Origin: Daucus carota subsp. sativus
Taxonomy: Eukaryota; Streptophyta; Magnoliopsida; Apiales; Apiaceae
Length of the DNA: 64,000 nucleotides
Assembly (NCBI RefSeq): GCF_001625215.2
Contig: NC_030389.2
Coordinates: 40,475,454-40,539,453 of the forward strand
Reading direction: 5' to 3'
Notes under the pieces: model-generated
Told to the model about the DNA's origin: nothing
Seen by the model: the letters and a program-made list of their open reading frames with translations, nothing else
Databases searched by the model: none
Program-made: the position numbers and the translations under genes
Part shown: one piece after another, positions 13,175 to 25,544 of the stretch
Numbering within the stretch: the stretch's first letter is position 1
How the letters are laid out: the number at the start of each line of letters is the position of its first letter

Positions 13175-14090
13175 GTGATGTTTCGTTTTTTGTTCGGATA
13201 TACAAACATTTTTGTAAATGGAGCCACCATTCTGGTCATTATTTTAAAGAATTACTGTAATAGGTTAAAAAGTCACTCAACAATTATTAGGCTAAAAAGT
13301 CACCCAGCTCATTGTCAACTTGCAGTTGGGTTACTGAATTCAAAAAGTTTGTTGTCAATTAATTGAACTAATAAAAACTTGTTTTTAGGTAACTACCGCT
13401 AGTGTCCTAAACGAAATGGACGGAACGGACAGAAATGTCCATTTTTTGAAAAATATCTTTATATTTTAAAATTTTATGGGGAAACTTCTATAATTTCATA
13501 AAATTTATAATGGTGAAGAAATGACAATTTTTTGAAAAATCTCTTTTTAAATTCTATGGGGGCGCACTTTTATAAATTTGTCAAAGACAGTGATCAATTT
13601 TTTTCAAAATATTAGGTTTGAACTGAACATACCACTTTTATTAAAAGGATATCTAGTTGGAAATGATTCCGTTTGGCTTAATTACCTTATTTTTCTGAAA
13701 GAAATCCAGGTCTTTTAGAAAAAATTATGTAAATATGTATTTTTATTAAGTATAATACATTTTTGCAAAATAATGAACATGAAACAGGTCAATAGCCTAA
13801 TATATAAACAAATTGACCCCTAACTTGCAATTGGAACTAAACTAATAAAAATTTGCATTTAAATAACTGAAAAGAACATGTGCTAGCGTTTTTTATTGAA
13901 GTCAAACAGGAGTTAACGGTTGTGCAAACTTTTTAATGTTCAATAACTAAATAGCAAGTTTAGTTTAATTTTATGATCCGTTTTCAAGTTTTTTGAGTTC
14001 AATATCTCAAGTACAAGTTGGTCATGAGTTTTGAGTGACTTGTAGCCTATTAACTCTTATTTTAAATGTTGTGGTTCATAACTGGTTACA
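13175..14090 (+). pseudogene. KinA N-terminal relic split by a transposon
   Basis: 13175-13248 reads [20 protein letters not shown], the KinA membrane segment. The continuation ('ttttaaatgttgtggttcat', about 14060-14085) lies beyond an 808-bp insertion. No kinase sequence follows. Second copy of the relic at 11656. Confidence 0.78.
13249..14056. mobile_element. MULE-like non-autonomous element, 808 bp
   Basis: Flanked by an exact 10-bp duplication TTATTTTAAA (13239-13248, 14057-14066), in the 9-11-bp range typical of Mutator-like elements. Both ends carry 'aataggttaaaaagtcactcaa' and its imperfect complement. No transposase frame seen. It splits the KinA relic, which proves insertion after the kinase fragment was in place. 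Confidence 0.8.
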
Positions 14091-14854
14091 GAGCAGGTAA
14101 ATAACTGGTTACAGATCATTAACATGGATCTCAACTTAATGAGATCAGTGTTTGTGCCCTTTGATTCGGCCTGGCAGAAGGGCAAAAAGGCGCCCATCCT
14201 CGACTATACTTCTAGGACCCCAAAATTTAACCAACCTATGTAACAAGTATAACATGCATTGAGTTTTCTTCTAAATATGAAAGATCTGATATATTTTGTG
14301 CAGAGTAGAGTTGGTGAGACTCAACCTTTGTGCGCTCTTTCTCCCTAGATTGGATTCGCCGAAGATTTCTTATGTCACTTGTCACCATTTATATATTTAT
14401 CTTTCTCTACTTGATTCATAAAAATTAATTTCACACCTCTGATGAGAATTAACTAGAGGTACAGGAGAACAAGTTTGAAGTGGTATTCTTTTCTTATCTT
14501 TGATGTTTAGTCTGAAATATTGATTCCCTGAATCAACAGAGCACTAGTTAAATAAGACGTAATGACTTATTCAGCAACCAGCGACCTATCTGCCTAGTGG
14601 TTGCGAAAATAATACTATCTAGCTGTAGTAGAATTTTATGTTTGCGTCTGCATGATCTCACCAGCATTAAGTTAGGTGTTAAATTATTTAGGAATTGTGT
14701 ATTTTGTTTGAGGATATATTTGGTGGTTCTTGAGTTGTGGTCAACCAATTAATGTTCTTCATCCTATTCCTATACATAACTCCTCTGTGTTTAGCCCAAT
14801 ATATCTTGCTATAATATTGTTGTTTTTATTCTGGCTGTATTCTTTCTTCTTGCA
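14091..14854. other. Upstream region of TK2
   Basis: The last 120 bp or so (for example 'gtggtcaaccaattaatgtt', 'cttcatcctattcc') closely matches the region just upstream of TK1's MTQD start and also the relic at 27.27 kb. It is therefore conserved 5' flank or UTR of the family. Nothing else recognised. Confidence 0.5.
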
Positions 14855-17800
14855 ATGACACAAGATTTGGCATTTCTATATGGATATACAAACATCACTG
14901 TAAATTTAGCAATTATTCTTATTACCATCTTGAATATCGTGGTTTATATGCTCCAAAAACTTCAAGAAGCAGAAGTTGTGGAGCAAAATAATTGGCTTCA
15001 ATCATTGTCTACTCGACAATCATGTTACCGTTTCTCCTTCAATGAGATGAAGCGGGCAACATCTAACTTCCACGACGAATTAGTGATCGGAAAAGGCGGG
15101 TTTGGAAATGTTTACAAAGGGAGTCTTGCACCTGGAGCAACTGTAGTTGCCATAAAACGGTTGAAATCCATGTCAAATCAAGGATCCACAGAATTCCGTG
15201 CAGAGATTGAGATGCTCTCAAAAGTTCGGCACAGCCATCTAGTGTCTTTGATTGGTTACTGTGATGAAGGTTATGAGATGATTCTTGTTTATGAATTTAT
15301 GCCAGGTGGCACGTTGGCCGATCATATTCATAAGAGGCTTCGACAAGATGACACTTCTTCTCCACCTCTTTCATGGGTTCAACGTCTCAAGATATGCATC
15401 GGAGCAGCTCAAGGACTGGACTACCTTCACACTGGAACAGGCATCTACCAGAGAATCATACACCGGGATGTAAAGAGCACTAACATTCTACTTGACGATA
15501 ATTTTGCAGCTAAGGTTTCTGATTTCGGATTATCTAGAACAAGTCCAGCAAATCAGGCAGATACATTCGTAAGCACTCAGGTGAAAGGAAGCTTCGGATA
15601 TTTTGATCCTGATTATTTCCGAACTCAAAGGCTCACAAGGAAATCCGACGTGTATGCCTTCGGTGTTGTGTTATTTGAGGTCTTGTGTGGAAGGCCAGCA
15701 GTGGACAAGAGTCTGGATGAGCAGCAAATTGCTTTAGCTGGATGGGCACAACATTGCTTCAGAGAGAAACGCTTGGGGGAGATTATTGATCCGGGAATAA
15801 AAGCGAACGTGTATCCTGATTCTCTAGATATGTTTGTGAAAGTTGCAGTCCAGTGTTTACATACCGAACCTAAACAGCGTCCCACTATGGCTCAGGTTGT
15901 GGTTGGTCTTGAGTCTGCCTTGGCCTTGCAAGAAAAGAGCACAGAATATTGTTCTCCAGAGACAATTAGTGATGATAAACATGAGGTGGATAATGAAAAT
16001 TCTGAAAATGAGATGCGGGGTATATCTAGGGGTATATCCAGCAGTAGGCATCAACAAAAGTGGTCTTCTACTTTTAAAAGATTTTTTGCTCTACTCACAC
16101 CTGCAGCTCTGGCCAGATTAGGTAATCTTAAAATTAAGATTTTCTTTTAAGGAATCTTCCATTAATATTATAATTCCTACTAATCTTATAATTAGAAAAT
16201 TACTAATACATGGATATATTAATCTAGTTATCTATGTAATTTAAAAAACCAATAAAATGTATGAAGGTCTCACTGCTCGTAAAACAATCAAAATCTATTA
16301 TAATAAAATTAGTCATAAAAATCTTTTTCTTAACTTATCTAGAAAACTTATTCTCATTAAAAGATAGTGATTTAAATAAGTATAATTGTAACACCAAACT
16401 TCAAATATGGAATATAACAAGATATAAGCTAATCTATATTATAATTTATACATACACACACATAGACATACATACATACATACATACATATATGAATTAA
16501 TATTTTGTGTTTTGATTTATTCCTTATTTTTTGTTGTCAATTTTAATCATTAATCTTTTAACTTAAGTGCTATATTGTAACTATATATAGGCATTTTTTT
16601 GGGTTAAGTCTCATCTTTACTTTTGCAATATTAAATTTTTTTTAGCTCAAAATGATGAGAATTATAGAATGTAATACTAAAAAATATTATCCGAAATTGA
16701 ACACCGGAGAATGAAGTAAAATTTATAATATAAATTTGGGGTAATCAGATAAGATGTCTAAAATTTTTATTCCTTCAATCCAATCAATCCATTCCAAATT
16801 ATTTGAACAAGAAATCTAAATCATATATTTTTGAAGAAATGCTGATTCAACTTCTTCATCATGTTCTTCTACAATCTTCTTTATAAACAATTTAGATAGA
16901 CACTATTATCTCAAAATTTCTTACTTATCCAAAAAACTTTTTCATAATTTTTCATTTCATTCTCACTCATTCCATTACATCCAAATGAACCCAACCTTAA
17001 TGTCTAATGTTGTGTTTGGTTGGGGTGAATAAAAATGGAGGGAATGGAATGAGATATGAACTATAATTTAGTTGAATTTATAATAATTTCATTCCTTCCA
17101 CCATTCCATTCTTATCACCCTTGACTAGAGCTAATGCTCCATTCCTAATCATACATATTTTCTTATCAAATCTTATCATACAAAATTTGCATTCACTCAT
17201 ATTTTTTTCAAAGTCCTCCCTCTTACACTCTATTATTTTCTTTCATTTATACTCATTCCATTCCATTCACCCCAACCAAACACAACATAAGAGTTTAGAA
17301 GAATGATTTTGTTCTCCTTTTTCTCTTCATAATATTTCAACAAAATTTTTATATGATTTTCTCGTTGTTGGCAGTCCAAAGGTATTCAAAGTCAGTAAAG
17401 TCATCAAATATGAAGATGTACACATATAATGATCTCTGTATAGCTACCAGGAAGTTCCATGCCGATGCTGAGTTGTGGAAAGACGGTAATTGTACCATTT
17501 ATAAGGGTTACTTTGATGAGAAAACATACGCTGTTGCAAAATGGGGTACTGGTCTGGTTACTGCAATAAAGATGTTCAAAGATAGCGAAGCTGACATTCA
17601 GGGGTATTTGGTTAGTCTCACTTTTCAGCTTTTCCAGTACTTTTTCCTGTGACCTTTTAAGTTTTAGTTTTAGATTTTTTTGTTGTTTATAAGTTCTATT
17701 TAAGCTGACTAACAAACTCTGTCACCTCTTATGCTACAGACAGAATTCCTTACCTTACAAAAACTTTGTCATCCTAATATTGTTAAAGTGATTGGACTTT

Positions 17801-19079
17801 GCCTTGATAACAAGGAACCGTTTCTGGTACATGAGTACCCACCTCATGGACGCTTGCACTGGCATCTGTGTGAGTTTCTCAATATTATTAGCTCTGATCC
17901 AGTCAATTATATGCATCCAGAAATCATCTAAGTATGATGTGATGTTAAGTCGAATGAGTTATTGTCATAAATTTGCCTTAAAAAGTGGTTTTTGAATCAC
18001 GGCCTGATAGATAACTGCTATAGATATAGAATAAGATATATCAGGCGAACTGGTCTTGGCCTAAGAAGGTACAAAATTGTTCACATCTTAAAAAGGGACA
18101 AAGTTTCGTAATCTATGCCTTTGAAATAAACTGATTTTTGACGCAGTTACTTAATTCAGTTGAAACAGGGGATTCTGACTCTGAATCGCTCTCTTGGAAA
18201 CTTCGTATAAGTATTGCTCATGGAGCTGCTAAGGGGCTTGCATATCTTCACAGTCCAGAAGTAAATGTTATACATTGCGATGTCAGAACATCCAACATAT
18301 TGATTGATTCAGTATGTAGAAGCACTGATGGTTAAAATTTACTTCCCGACATTTTTCCCACTAAAAATATAGTTTTGCCTGACAAAATATCTGTTACCGA
18401 CAGAAATACAATTCAAAGCTCTCTGGTTTCTGTTGCTCTACGAACGGACCAGAAGATGAAAGATCCCATGTTACTACATTTGTTCGGGGAACAGATGGTT
18501 ATCTAGATCCCGCATATGTTAATACAGGTTAATATTTCACATAATCTTGTGTCTAAAGGTTTTAACATATTGTATATATGTTATTATATTTTTCCTGGAA
18601 GTTGATTGCAGTTTATGTGTGGCAAGTAGATTGCAAATATCTCTCTAATCAAGCAAGGAACGTACTCCTTGCTTCTGTATTATCTATGTGCTTACTTGGT
18701 CCCGTATATTTTCTATTCCTATGAAGGTCATTTAACAATGAAAAGCGATGTCTTCAGCTTTGGAGTTGTCCTCCTGGAACTTTTGACAGGACGAAGACCA
18801 GTTTTCGAGTTTGAAACAGAGAATACGAGCCTTGCTTATTGGGCTCAGTCTCGGCTCAGCAAAGAGCATGGGATTTTGGATATAATGGATGCACATTTGG
18901 AAGGCCAATACACTGTAGGAGCAGCATCAACAGCCTCTTCCCTCGCACTTAGATGCACCTCAGTAGATACCAAATCAAGACCTGATGCAAAGCAAGTAGC
19001 AGAAGAATTAGAGCAGCTTCTTTCTTTAATAAACCTAGAGGTCAACGAGAACGACTTAAGCAAGCCAACTGCACGGTGA
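14855..19079 (+). CDS. TK2: CrRLK1L-type kinase fused to RLCK-VII-like pseudokinase
   Basis: Proposed exons: 14855-16121, 17375-17610, 17740-17869, 18169-18311, 18404-18527, 18727-19079. They sum to 2253 nt (750 aa) with every junction in frame. The protein starts [20 protein letters not shown] (membrane segment). KinA is intact: [45 protein letters not shown]. The linker ends ALARL and joins to [20 protein letters not shown]. The second domain is heavily degenerate: DGNCTIYKG for the glycine loop, [13 protein letters not shown] in the catalytic loop, and KLSGFCCST where KLSDFGLAK is expected. The last exon, from [19 protein letters not shown] onward, matches TK1's exon almost exactly. The fusion intron (16122-17374) carries a Tourist-like MITE and a CATA microsatellite. 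Intron retention would stop KinA at 16150. Confidence 0.76.
16458..16496. repeat. CATA microsatellite in TK2 fusion intron
   Basis: Short tetranucleotide run (catacatacataca...) inside the intron. Confidence 0.8.
17008..17287. mobile_element. Tourist/PIF-like MITE in TK2 fusion intron
   Basis: 280 bp with inverted ends tgttgtgtttggttggggtg and caccccaaccaaacacaaca, flanked by TAA on each side (17005-17007, 17288-17290). Lies about 90 bp upstream of the RLCK exon's splice acceptor. TK1's corresponding intron lacks it. Confidence 0.85.
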
Positions 19080-19325
19080 CAATAAATAATGATTTAATGT
19101 AATCGATATATTTGAATTTTGTCATTTTTATAGAATACGTATTGTACCAATAAACCACTGCTCTTCCTCCATGTAATATATTTCTCTGTCAAAGTGTGCA
19201 ATTTAAATTTTCTACGTAATGTTATATTGTGCGTGATTTATGAGTGTGTTATGGTACAGGATGGTGCTATAATGCTTAGTGAATTGCAGAGAAATTTTAG
19301 ATATAGCTCCAATGTTTACATATTG

Positions 19326-19490
19326 GACCCAAAGACCGTCCCACAATGGGTGAGGTTGTGGTTTGTCTCGAGTCTACATTGGTAGTGCAAGAACAGAACA
19401 CAGCTTCTACTTTACTGGAAGGCTCAACTGTCAATCATAGCCATGAGATTATGGATTATTCATCAGATGAAATGCATAATGCTGTATAAG
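19326..19490 (+). pseudogene. KinA C-terminal relic behind TK2
   Basis: Reads GPKDRPTMGEVVVCLEST, then LVVQEQNTAS and an acidic tail to a stop, matching the end of KinA domains and the first part of their linker (family form: [18 protein letters not shown]). No upstream kinase sequence remains. It shows that another KinA once lay next to TK2. Confidence 0.78.
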
Positions 19491-20303
19491 GTTAATCCAC
19501 TGTGCGAAAAAAGTAACGGTTCGAATCAAAAGTGGTTTTCATAGGTTTTGATTTCAAACTTCGGATACAGTGCAGATAAATCGACTTTGTGTATCAAATT
19601 CGATTCAAATAAAAATCAAATGGCCTTAGCGGTTTTCCAGCGGACGAGCGTGCTAGATTTCTTCTTGAATGATGTTATCCGGGTAAGTTTGCGTTTAAAT
19701 CATTTCCTTGAGGTGATTGTCATCGTTCTGATATCTTGATAAATTTGGAATCAAAGTGCTTGGATGCAACAGATTGTGAATCATATTCACTGTGATTTGT
19801 TCGTCCACGCTTGAATGTGTTGTTTCCTTGTTTCTTTTTAGTTTTGTTTGTTCAGAATCAACCTAGAAAGCAAGGATACTTCATCTGGGTGAAGAACTGT
19901 GTAGGAGATACTTGGGGTGCGGGGGTGCGGCGGGATACGCCACGTGGCGTATCGGTGGAGGCAGCGATGGGGATACGCGGGGTGCGGGGATGGGGGTGCG
20001 GCAGTGGCACAAATCGTAATTTTTAACAACTTTTTTTTTAAAACTTAAAATTAGTTGGTCAAAAGAAAGAAAAGAGGGATCAAAACCTAATTATACTAAT
20101 TGAGTACCTGTACCAGAGAGAGCAGAGCATCTCCAGCTCAAGTATGTCGATTGGTAAGTGTGTTTTCTGTAATATCTGCTCATGTGTGTCTATAGATTGT
20201 ATGTATATATAATTGCTCGTGTGTGTAAATATTTCTATCTCTAGTAGGATTGATTTAGTTATTCCGCTATTTTGTTCTACTTAAATGCATCTTATGAATT
20301 ATT

Positions 20304-20368
<65 letters not shown>

Positions 20369-20373
<5 letters not shown>

Positions 20374-21274
20374 ACTCCAATACAAACCCTCTTATTCTAC
20401 AAACTAAAAACCCAGCTGTAATTTCACTAAATTTTAAACACAATATCACTAAATCTTTTAACAACCCCACCTCCACTTCCATCTTCTCCGGCTAAGCCTC
20501 CACTTCTGGCAACACCATTTCCGCCGCTCCCTCCACATTTGTCGCCCACTGTCATCCCGTTCACGTCCACCATCCCTCCATTCCTCCTCCACCATCTCTA
20601 CCACCAACGTCCACCCACCTCCACCTCTTCCACCACCTTCATCTCGACCTTTGCCATCATCACCTCCACCTCAACACTTCTACCACCAACACCTTCACCT
20701 CCGCGCTCTATCTCAGGCACTACCTCCGCCGTAACTCCATCTCGACCTCCACCATCTCAACCCTCACCCCCGCATCCTCCATGCCCTCGCCCCCTCCATC
20801 TCCACCACCGCCATCACCACCAGAATCAACAAACAAAAACAGATCTGGAGGTTTGCATCAAGTTCTGGAGATTTTTATGAATATCACTAATTTCTACAGC
20901 GGATATCACTAATTTCTAAAGCGAATTTCACTAAAATGTATAGCTGATATCACTAAATGGTATATCAGAATATCATCGATTTTTGTAAACATATCAGGAG
21001 CAGGTGGTAGAGGTGGTGCTGATGATGGTGAAATCGGAAACAATAACATGGGTGGCAGTGTTGGTAGGAGCGTGTGTGCATAGATGTGGCAGTAGAGGTG
21101 GAAGAAGAAGAGGGAGATGAAGTGGGGTTGATGAAAGAGAGAAGGTGGAAGGAGGAGAAAGAAAGGGGCAGATCTGGATGGGGGGTTACTGCTGGGTTAT
21201 AATTAAGTGTAGGTGAGTGCCTTTAGTAATTTAAGGAGTTTCAATAGTGGTTTCTAGTTTTTATTTTAAGATTG

Positions 21275-21278
<4 letters not shown>
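20369..21278. mobile_element. Element A in a TA-microsatellite string
   Basis: Lies between (TA)n tracts at about 20308-20368 and 21279-21307. Weak inverted similarity between ends (ctacaaactaaaaaccc on the left, complement of gggtttctagtttttatttt on the right). It carries a Pro/Ser/Thr-rich frame (20539-20880) of low complexity that I do not accept as a gene. Probable Mutator-like element of the TA-microsatellite-targeting kind. Confidence 0.5.
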
Positions 21279-21307
<29 letters not shown>

Positions 21308-21309
<2 letters not shown>

Positions 21310-22437
21310 GGGCTTCTCAGTGAGTAACCAACATAAATGGTAACCTAGGAACCCACTACACAGAATTGCCCATTACACGGAGAGACAGGAGATATTAAGC
21401 AGTTATACCCATGCAGTTAGTGGTTTTGTTTATCATTTATTTTCCAATTTTCACCTTTTATTTATTCAAAAATATTTGTATTAAATTTTAATTTTTTATG
21501 TAACATAAATCTTTTTATGAAAAACTTATTAATATTTTTTATGTGCATTTTTTGTTTGGTATTTTCTGTTAATTAACTTCACTCTTTATTATATATATTT
21601 TAATGTAAAGTTTTGATTTATATTTTAGTGTGTAGTAATTCAAAATTTATGTGTTCTGTATTTTTAGATTATACTTGTTTTGTATTATTAGTGTTCTGTA
21701 TTCTTATTTTGTATTATATAAAATTCTGAATAATGTTTCTTTTAGATTTCTAGTAGTTTTAAAAAAATATGTCTTGTATATATTATTGTATATCCCAATT
21801 GTCTAGTTGTTCTTGTTTGTATTTTTTATATGTTCTGTAGTTTAAAAAATTGTGTTCTATGTTTAATATTTATATCAAATTTATATTAATGATTATTTAT
21901 GTTTTTACATATACATAATATACATTATTTAAACTAATTTATACCATGTTCTTCAAAATTATATTATATAAACACAACATATGGTGAAAAATATAAATTA
22001 CAAATATTATATAATCCAAAATAAAATCAAAATAAAGAATATTAAAAAAGAGAGATGATGTTTTATATTTTAGCATGTATTTTTTTAATCTTTAATGTGT
22101 TGTGTGCTGTATTATTTTATAAACATGCTATTGTTCTGTATTTGTTTTTATGTGTTCTGTAGTCGTATTTTTTGTGTTTGATATATATATTATTGTCCTG
22201 TACTTTTTTGTTGTGTCATACGGGTTTCATCATATTAAGTTCTGTGTTATATGTAACAATAGAAAATAAAATTTTTAATTTTGTACGTGCCCACGTGTTT
22301 AAAAATTTAAACAAAGCAGTTAATGTTCACGTGTCTAGGTTTTTTGAGCAGAACAGTTACAGAGTTGTTTGATTATTGTAGGGCTGTGATTAAAAGTTAC
22401 TAGTTACCACGATAAGAAAGTTCCCACCTGAACCATC

Positions 22438-22440
<3 letters not shown>
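21308..22440. mobile_element. Element B in a TA-microsatellite string
   Basis: Between (TA)n tracts ending at 21307 and starting at 22441. Ends gggggcttctcagtgagtaa and complement ggggatggttcaggtgggaa are imperfect inverted repeats. The interior is AT-rich and non-coding. Confidence 0.55.
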
Positions 22441-22496
<56 letters not shown>

Positions 22497-22499
<3 letters not shown>

Positions 22500-22947
22500 A
22501 TAGGATCAAATAAAAACTTTTTTAAGTTACAAACTTACAAACTTTTTTTTATTCTCCTATCGTGTTAATCCTTAGTTATATAAAGTATCCATGTTGAAAA
22601 TTTTTCAAAAAAAATCACAATTTTAAAAAATAACGCATAAATAAATCGCGTTTTCAACATATTTATAACTGGGGTTCAACATCGGGTGTTGAACACTAAT
22701 TATCATTGTGTTGAATATATCTAAAAAGATGTTTAAACTATACCTCTGGGGTTTGGGTAGGGTCTAGAAACATAAATATTAGTTATATAACATGTTTCCC
22801 TTAGTTCTTACATTTAAAAATTGGTTTACGTACTTCTCCATCACTATTTTAATCGATGTTCAACAAAATATGTTAAAAAAATGTTGAACTCAAGTTATAT
22901 ATGTGTTGAACAAAAAAAGTTTGTAAGTTTGTACCAGAACCCTCCCC
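22497..22947. mobile_element. Element C in a TA-microsatellite string, 451 bp
   Basis: Between (TA)n tracts 22441-22496 and 22948-22973. Ends read gggataggatcaaataaaaa then 'acaaacttacaaactttttt', and the complement of the right end gives ggggagggttctggt then 'acaaacttacaaactttttt', so they are clear inverted repeats. No coding capacity. Confidence 0.65.
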
Positions 22948-22973
22948 TATATATATATATATATATATATATA

Positions 22974-24180
22974 GAGTCATGCTCCAGGGAGAACCAATAT
23001 TATTGTGAGATATGAGATCTAATTTTAACCACTCATTTTATATCTTAATTCAATTTCCTACCATACATTAATTTTTAATTTTTAAATATTTCATCACCAT
23101 CTTCACTCCAGTTCCACCACTGCCACCTCCAACCACCACCGACCACCATCTTCGGCCACCACCACCTCCGGTCACCGCCGGAAAATCACCACCGGCAAAG
23201 ATAAAATCACCACCGGCAAATCCAAAATCACCAACGGAAAATGAGAAATCGCTCTTGGAAAAAATAAAATCACCACCAGAATACGAAAATCACCACACCC
23301 GGCCATTATTTATCCCCACCAGCTCCGTTCATCAATTTCGGTCACCAAAATCATAAAAATAATCACCAGATTTTATTGTAAATCATAATAAGAATCACTA
23401 ATTACCACCACATCACCACCATCATCATCTACAAATCCCCTAAATCTGAAAAATCACCTATTACAAAATAAAATCACTAGAAATGAACTCCGGTCACCAA
23501 CATAATAACAATAATCACCAAAAACACCATCATTAATCACCACAACCACCATCTACAGACCACCACCACCATCTACAACTCCCTCAATCTGAAAAATCAC
23601 TGATTACAAAATAAAATCACCATGAACAAAAATGAATAACCTGCTACACGATAATGCTTGAGGTGTCGAGAATTAATGAAGGATGATTGTAATCACTGGA
23701 TGGAGGTCGGAGAGCCGTCAGAAAGCTCCGTCGATGGACTCTCATCGGTGAGAACGAGGAAGAGCGGGGGCAAGTCAAGAGTGACGAGGAGATATGGAGG
23801 AGACGAAAGGAGGATGAGTTTTGTATATCAAGGTTGTGCACTAGGGTTACGATGTCGCCGGCGTTGACAACGCCACCGCGACATCAACGGCTGCTGAAAA
23901 GAACGATGGGATCGATTGATGTGTGTGTATGGCCATGCCCACAACATCAACGATGGAGTGAGCGGTTTAGTCATGGACAGCGATCGCGGCAACAGGAGGA
24001 GAGGGTGGAGTTTTGAAATGGTGAGAGAAGTCAGTGGATAGGTGGTGAGTAAGATGGGTGGATAAAAGAAAACTTTATAATATAAATTATGTGGTTGTGA
24101 TTTAATTTAGAAAATAAAATTGTGTGGCTGAGATTAGATCTCATATCTCATATTAGTTGGGGTTCTCATTTGAGTACTTG

Positions 24181-24182
<2 letters not shown>
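22974..24182. mobile_element. Element D in a TA-microsatellite string
   Basis: Between (TA)n tracts ending at 22973 and at about 24183-24254. Near both ends 'gagatatgagatctaat' occurs in opposite orientation (23006-23022; complement near 24131-24147), following gagaaccaata and gagaaccccaa. The interior carries 'caccaccggc'-type low-complexity sequence. Short frames at 23658-24016 look incidental. Confidence 0.65.
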
Positions 24183-24256
<74 letters not shown>

Positions 24257-24259
<3 letters not shown>

Positions 24260-25205
24260 TTTAATATTTTAATATTTGTCGTATCCCCCGTACCCGTATC
24301 CCCATATTTTGGAATTTGACGAATTCCTGTATCCACGTACTGCGCACCCGCACTCATGCTTCCTAGGAATCAACCGATGAAATATTATTTTTGTATATTA
24401 CGGTTTTATATGTATTTCAACTTAGTTCTACAAAGTGTCTAGTTATTTCTCAGCTTTGACCAATGGTGGTCTTGATTCCCTTCTTGTACTTGTTGTTTTG
24501 TTCTTGTTTCATGCTTTGTTGGTGATGCTATTACGGAGTTACTTTTCGGCTGTTTTATGGATCCGAGTAGCTGTGCCTAAGCCAATTGTGGTTTAGGAGA
24601 GTGGTGATGCTGACTTATTGGCAGGGTCTGAATTCAGTCAGTTGGCAAGTTATACTTCTTGCTCAATTTTGATCGAAACGGTATTCTGAGAGAGAGATAG
24701 TGTAGCGAGGGTGGCGGCAATGGTGGTTCCGAAAGGAAAGCGTTAATTGTGTCCTAACTGAGGGCATTAATTGTATCTCTTAATTGAGTGGTTAATTGTG
24801 CCTTCTAATTGAGGCGTTAATTGTGACTCGGCGTTAATTGAGGTTCTAAATTGTGCTTTCTAATTGAGGATGTTGATTGTGTCTTAATTAAAAGCGTTAA
24901 TATTTTATCAATTGTGCCTTAATTGAGAGTTTAATTGTCTCAATTATTAGTTATCATGGTTGCGTGGAATATTTTGATCGGCACATGCAATATACACGTG
25001 ATTTTAATAATTATTATTTATTGAATATATTATTTTCCATTTTTTATAATATATATAATATGTTATATAGATCGGCTTTTATTCTTCTTGTGTCCTTTGT
25101 TTTATTTTCAGGATTCTTGGTAAAAGATGGGTTTTTCTTTCGGACATTGAAGTTAAATTGTCTAAATTTCCCTGGTCATCTTGCATGTCCGACGATTAGA
25201 TAATA
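24257..25205. repeat. Degenerate repeats and copy of the 6.8-7.9 kb block
   Basis: 24740-24950 is a run of imperfect 'ttaattg(a/t)g' phrases (gcgttaattgtg, cttctaattgagg). 25100-25200 resembles 7800-7892, and its end (cttgcatg...aataaattttcttgaatgaa) resembles 32740-32780. No gene recognised. Confidence 0.4.
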
Positions 25206-25544
25206 AATTTTCTTGAATGAAAGAATTATCATGATATATTGCCGATTCATTTTGTTGAGATTTATTCTCATTATCAGAAGAAAATGGGCAAAGTATTTTT
25301 TTCATCTGTGTTTAATAACATACTCCATTAGAATAATAGTTTGTCCTCCTTATGCTATGTTTATAGCCTTACAATATGATTCAGGTTTTGAGAGTTTGAA
25401 TCCTTCTTGCAATTGATAATAATGCGAAGGTGTCAAGTGACAGTGATGATGTACTGTCAAGTGATGGTAATCAAAATTCGGCAGAATACCAACAACTGAC
25501 TGATTATCCATCAGAGATGCCAACAATCTGGAACCAGGAAGAAA

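Larger units (their letters stand above)
11155..13250 (+). repeat. Tandem duplication of a KinA 5' flank, split by a transposon
   Basis: The sequence 11160-11760 recurs at 11890-12034 plus 12819-13250. Shared phrases include 'atcaagtcactggttacatc', 'gatgtttcaactaagtctgc', 'gtgagtcaaccacaggtgat' and 'gtaccttcttcattttt'. Copy two is interrupted by the element at 12035-12818. Each copy ends in a KinA N-terminal coding relic (11656 and 13175), so promoter plus first codons were duplicated together. Confidence 0.75.

Noticed and set aside
20539-20880. Pro/Ser/Thr-rich 113-codon frame
   Set aside because: Low-complexity sequence inside a transposon-like segment; no signal peptide or motif.
24122-24357. 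Open frames made of Tyr-Ile repeats
   Set aside because: Translation of a (TA)n microsatellite.
19900-24360. One large element with GC-rich 'gtgcgggtgcg' ends enclosing the TA-string
   Set aside because: Ends match only over a short stretch and no target duplication was found; left as a possibility only.
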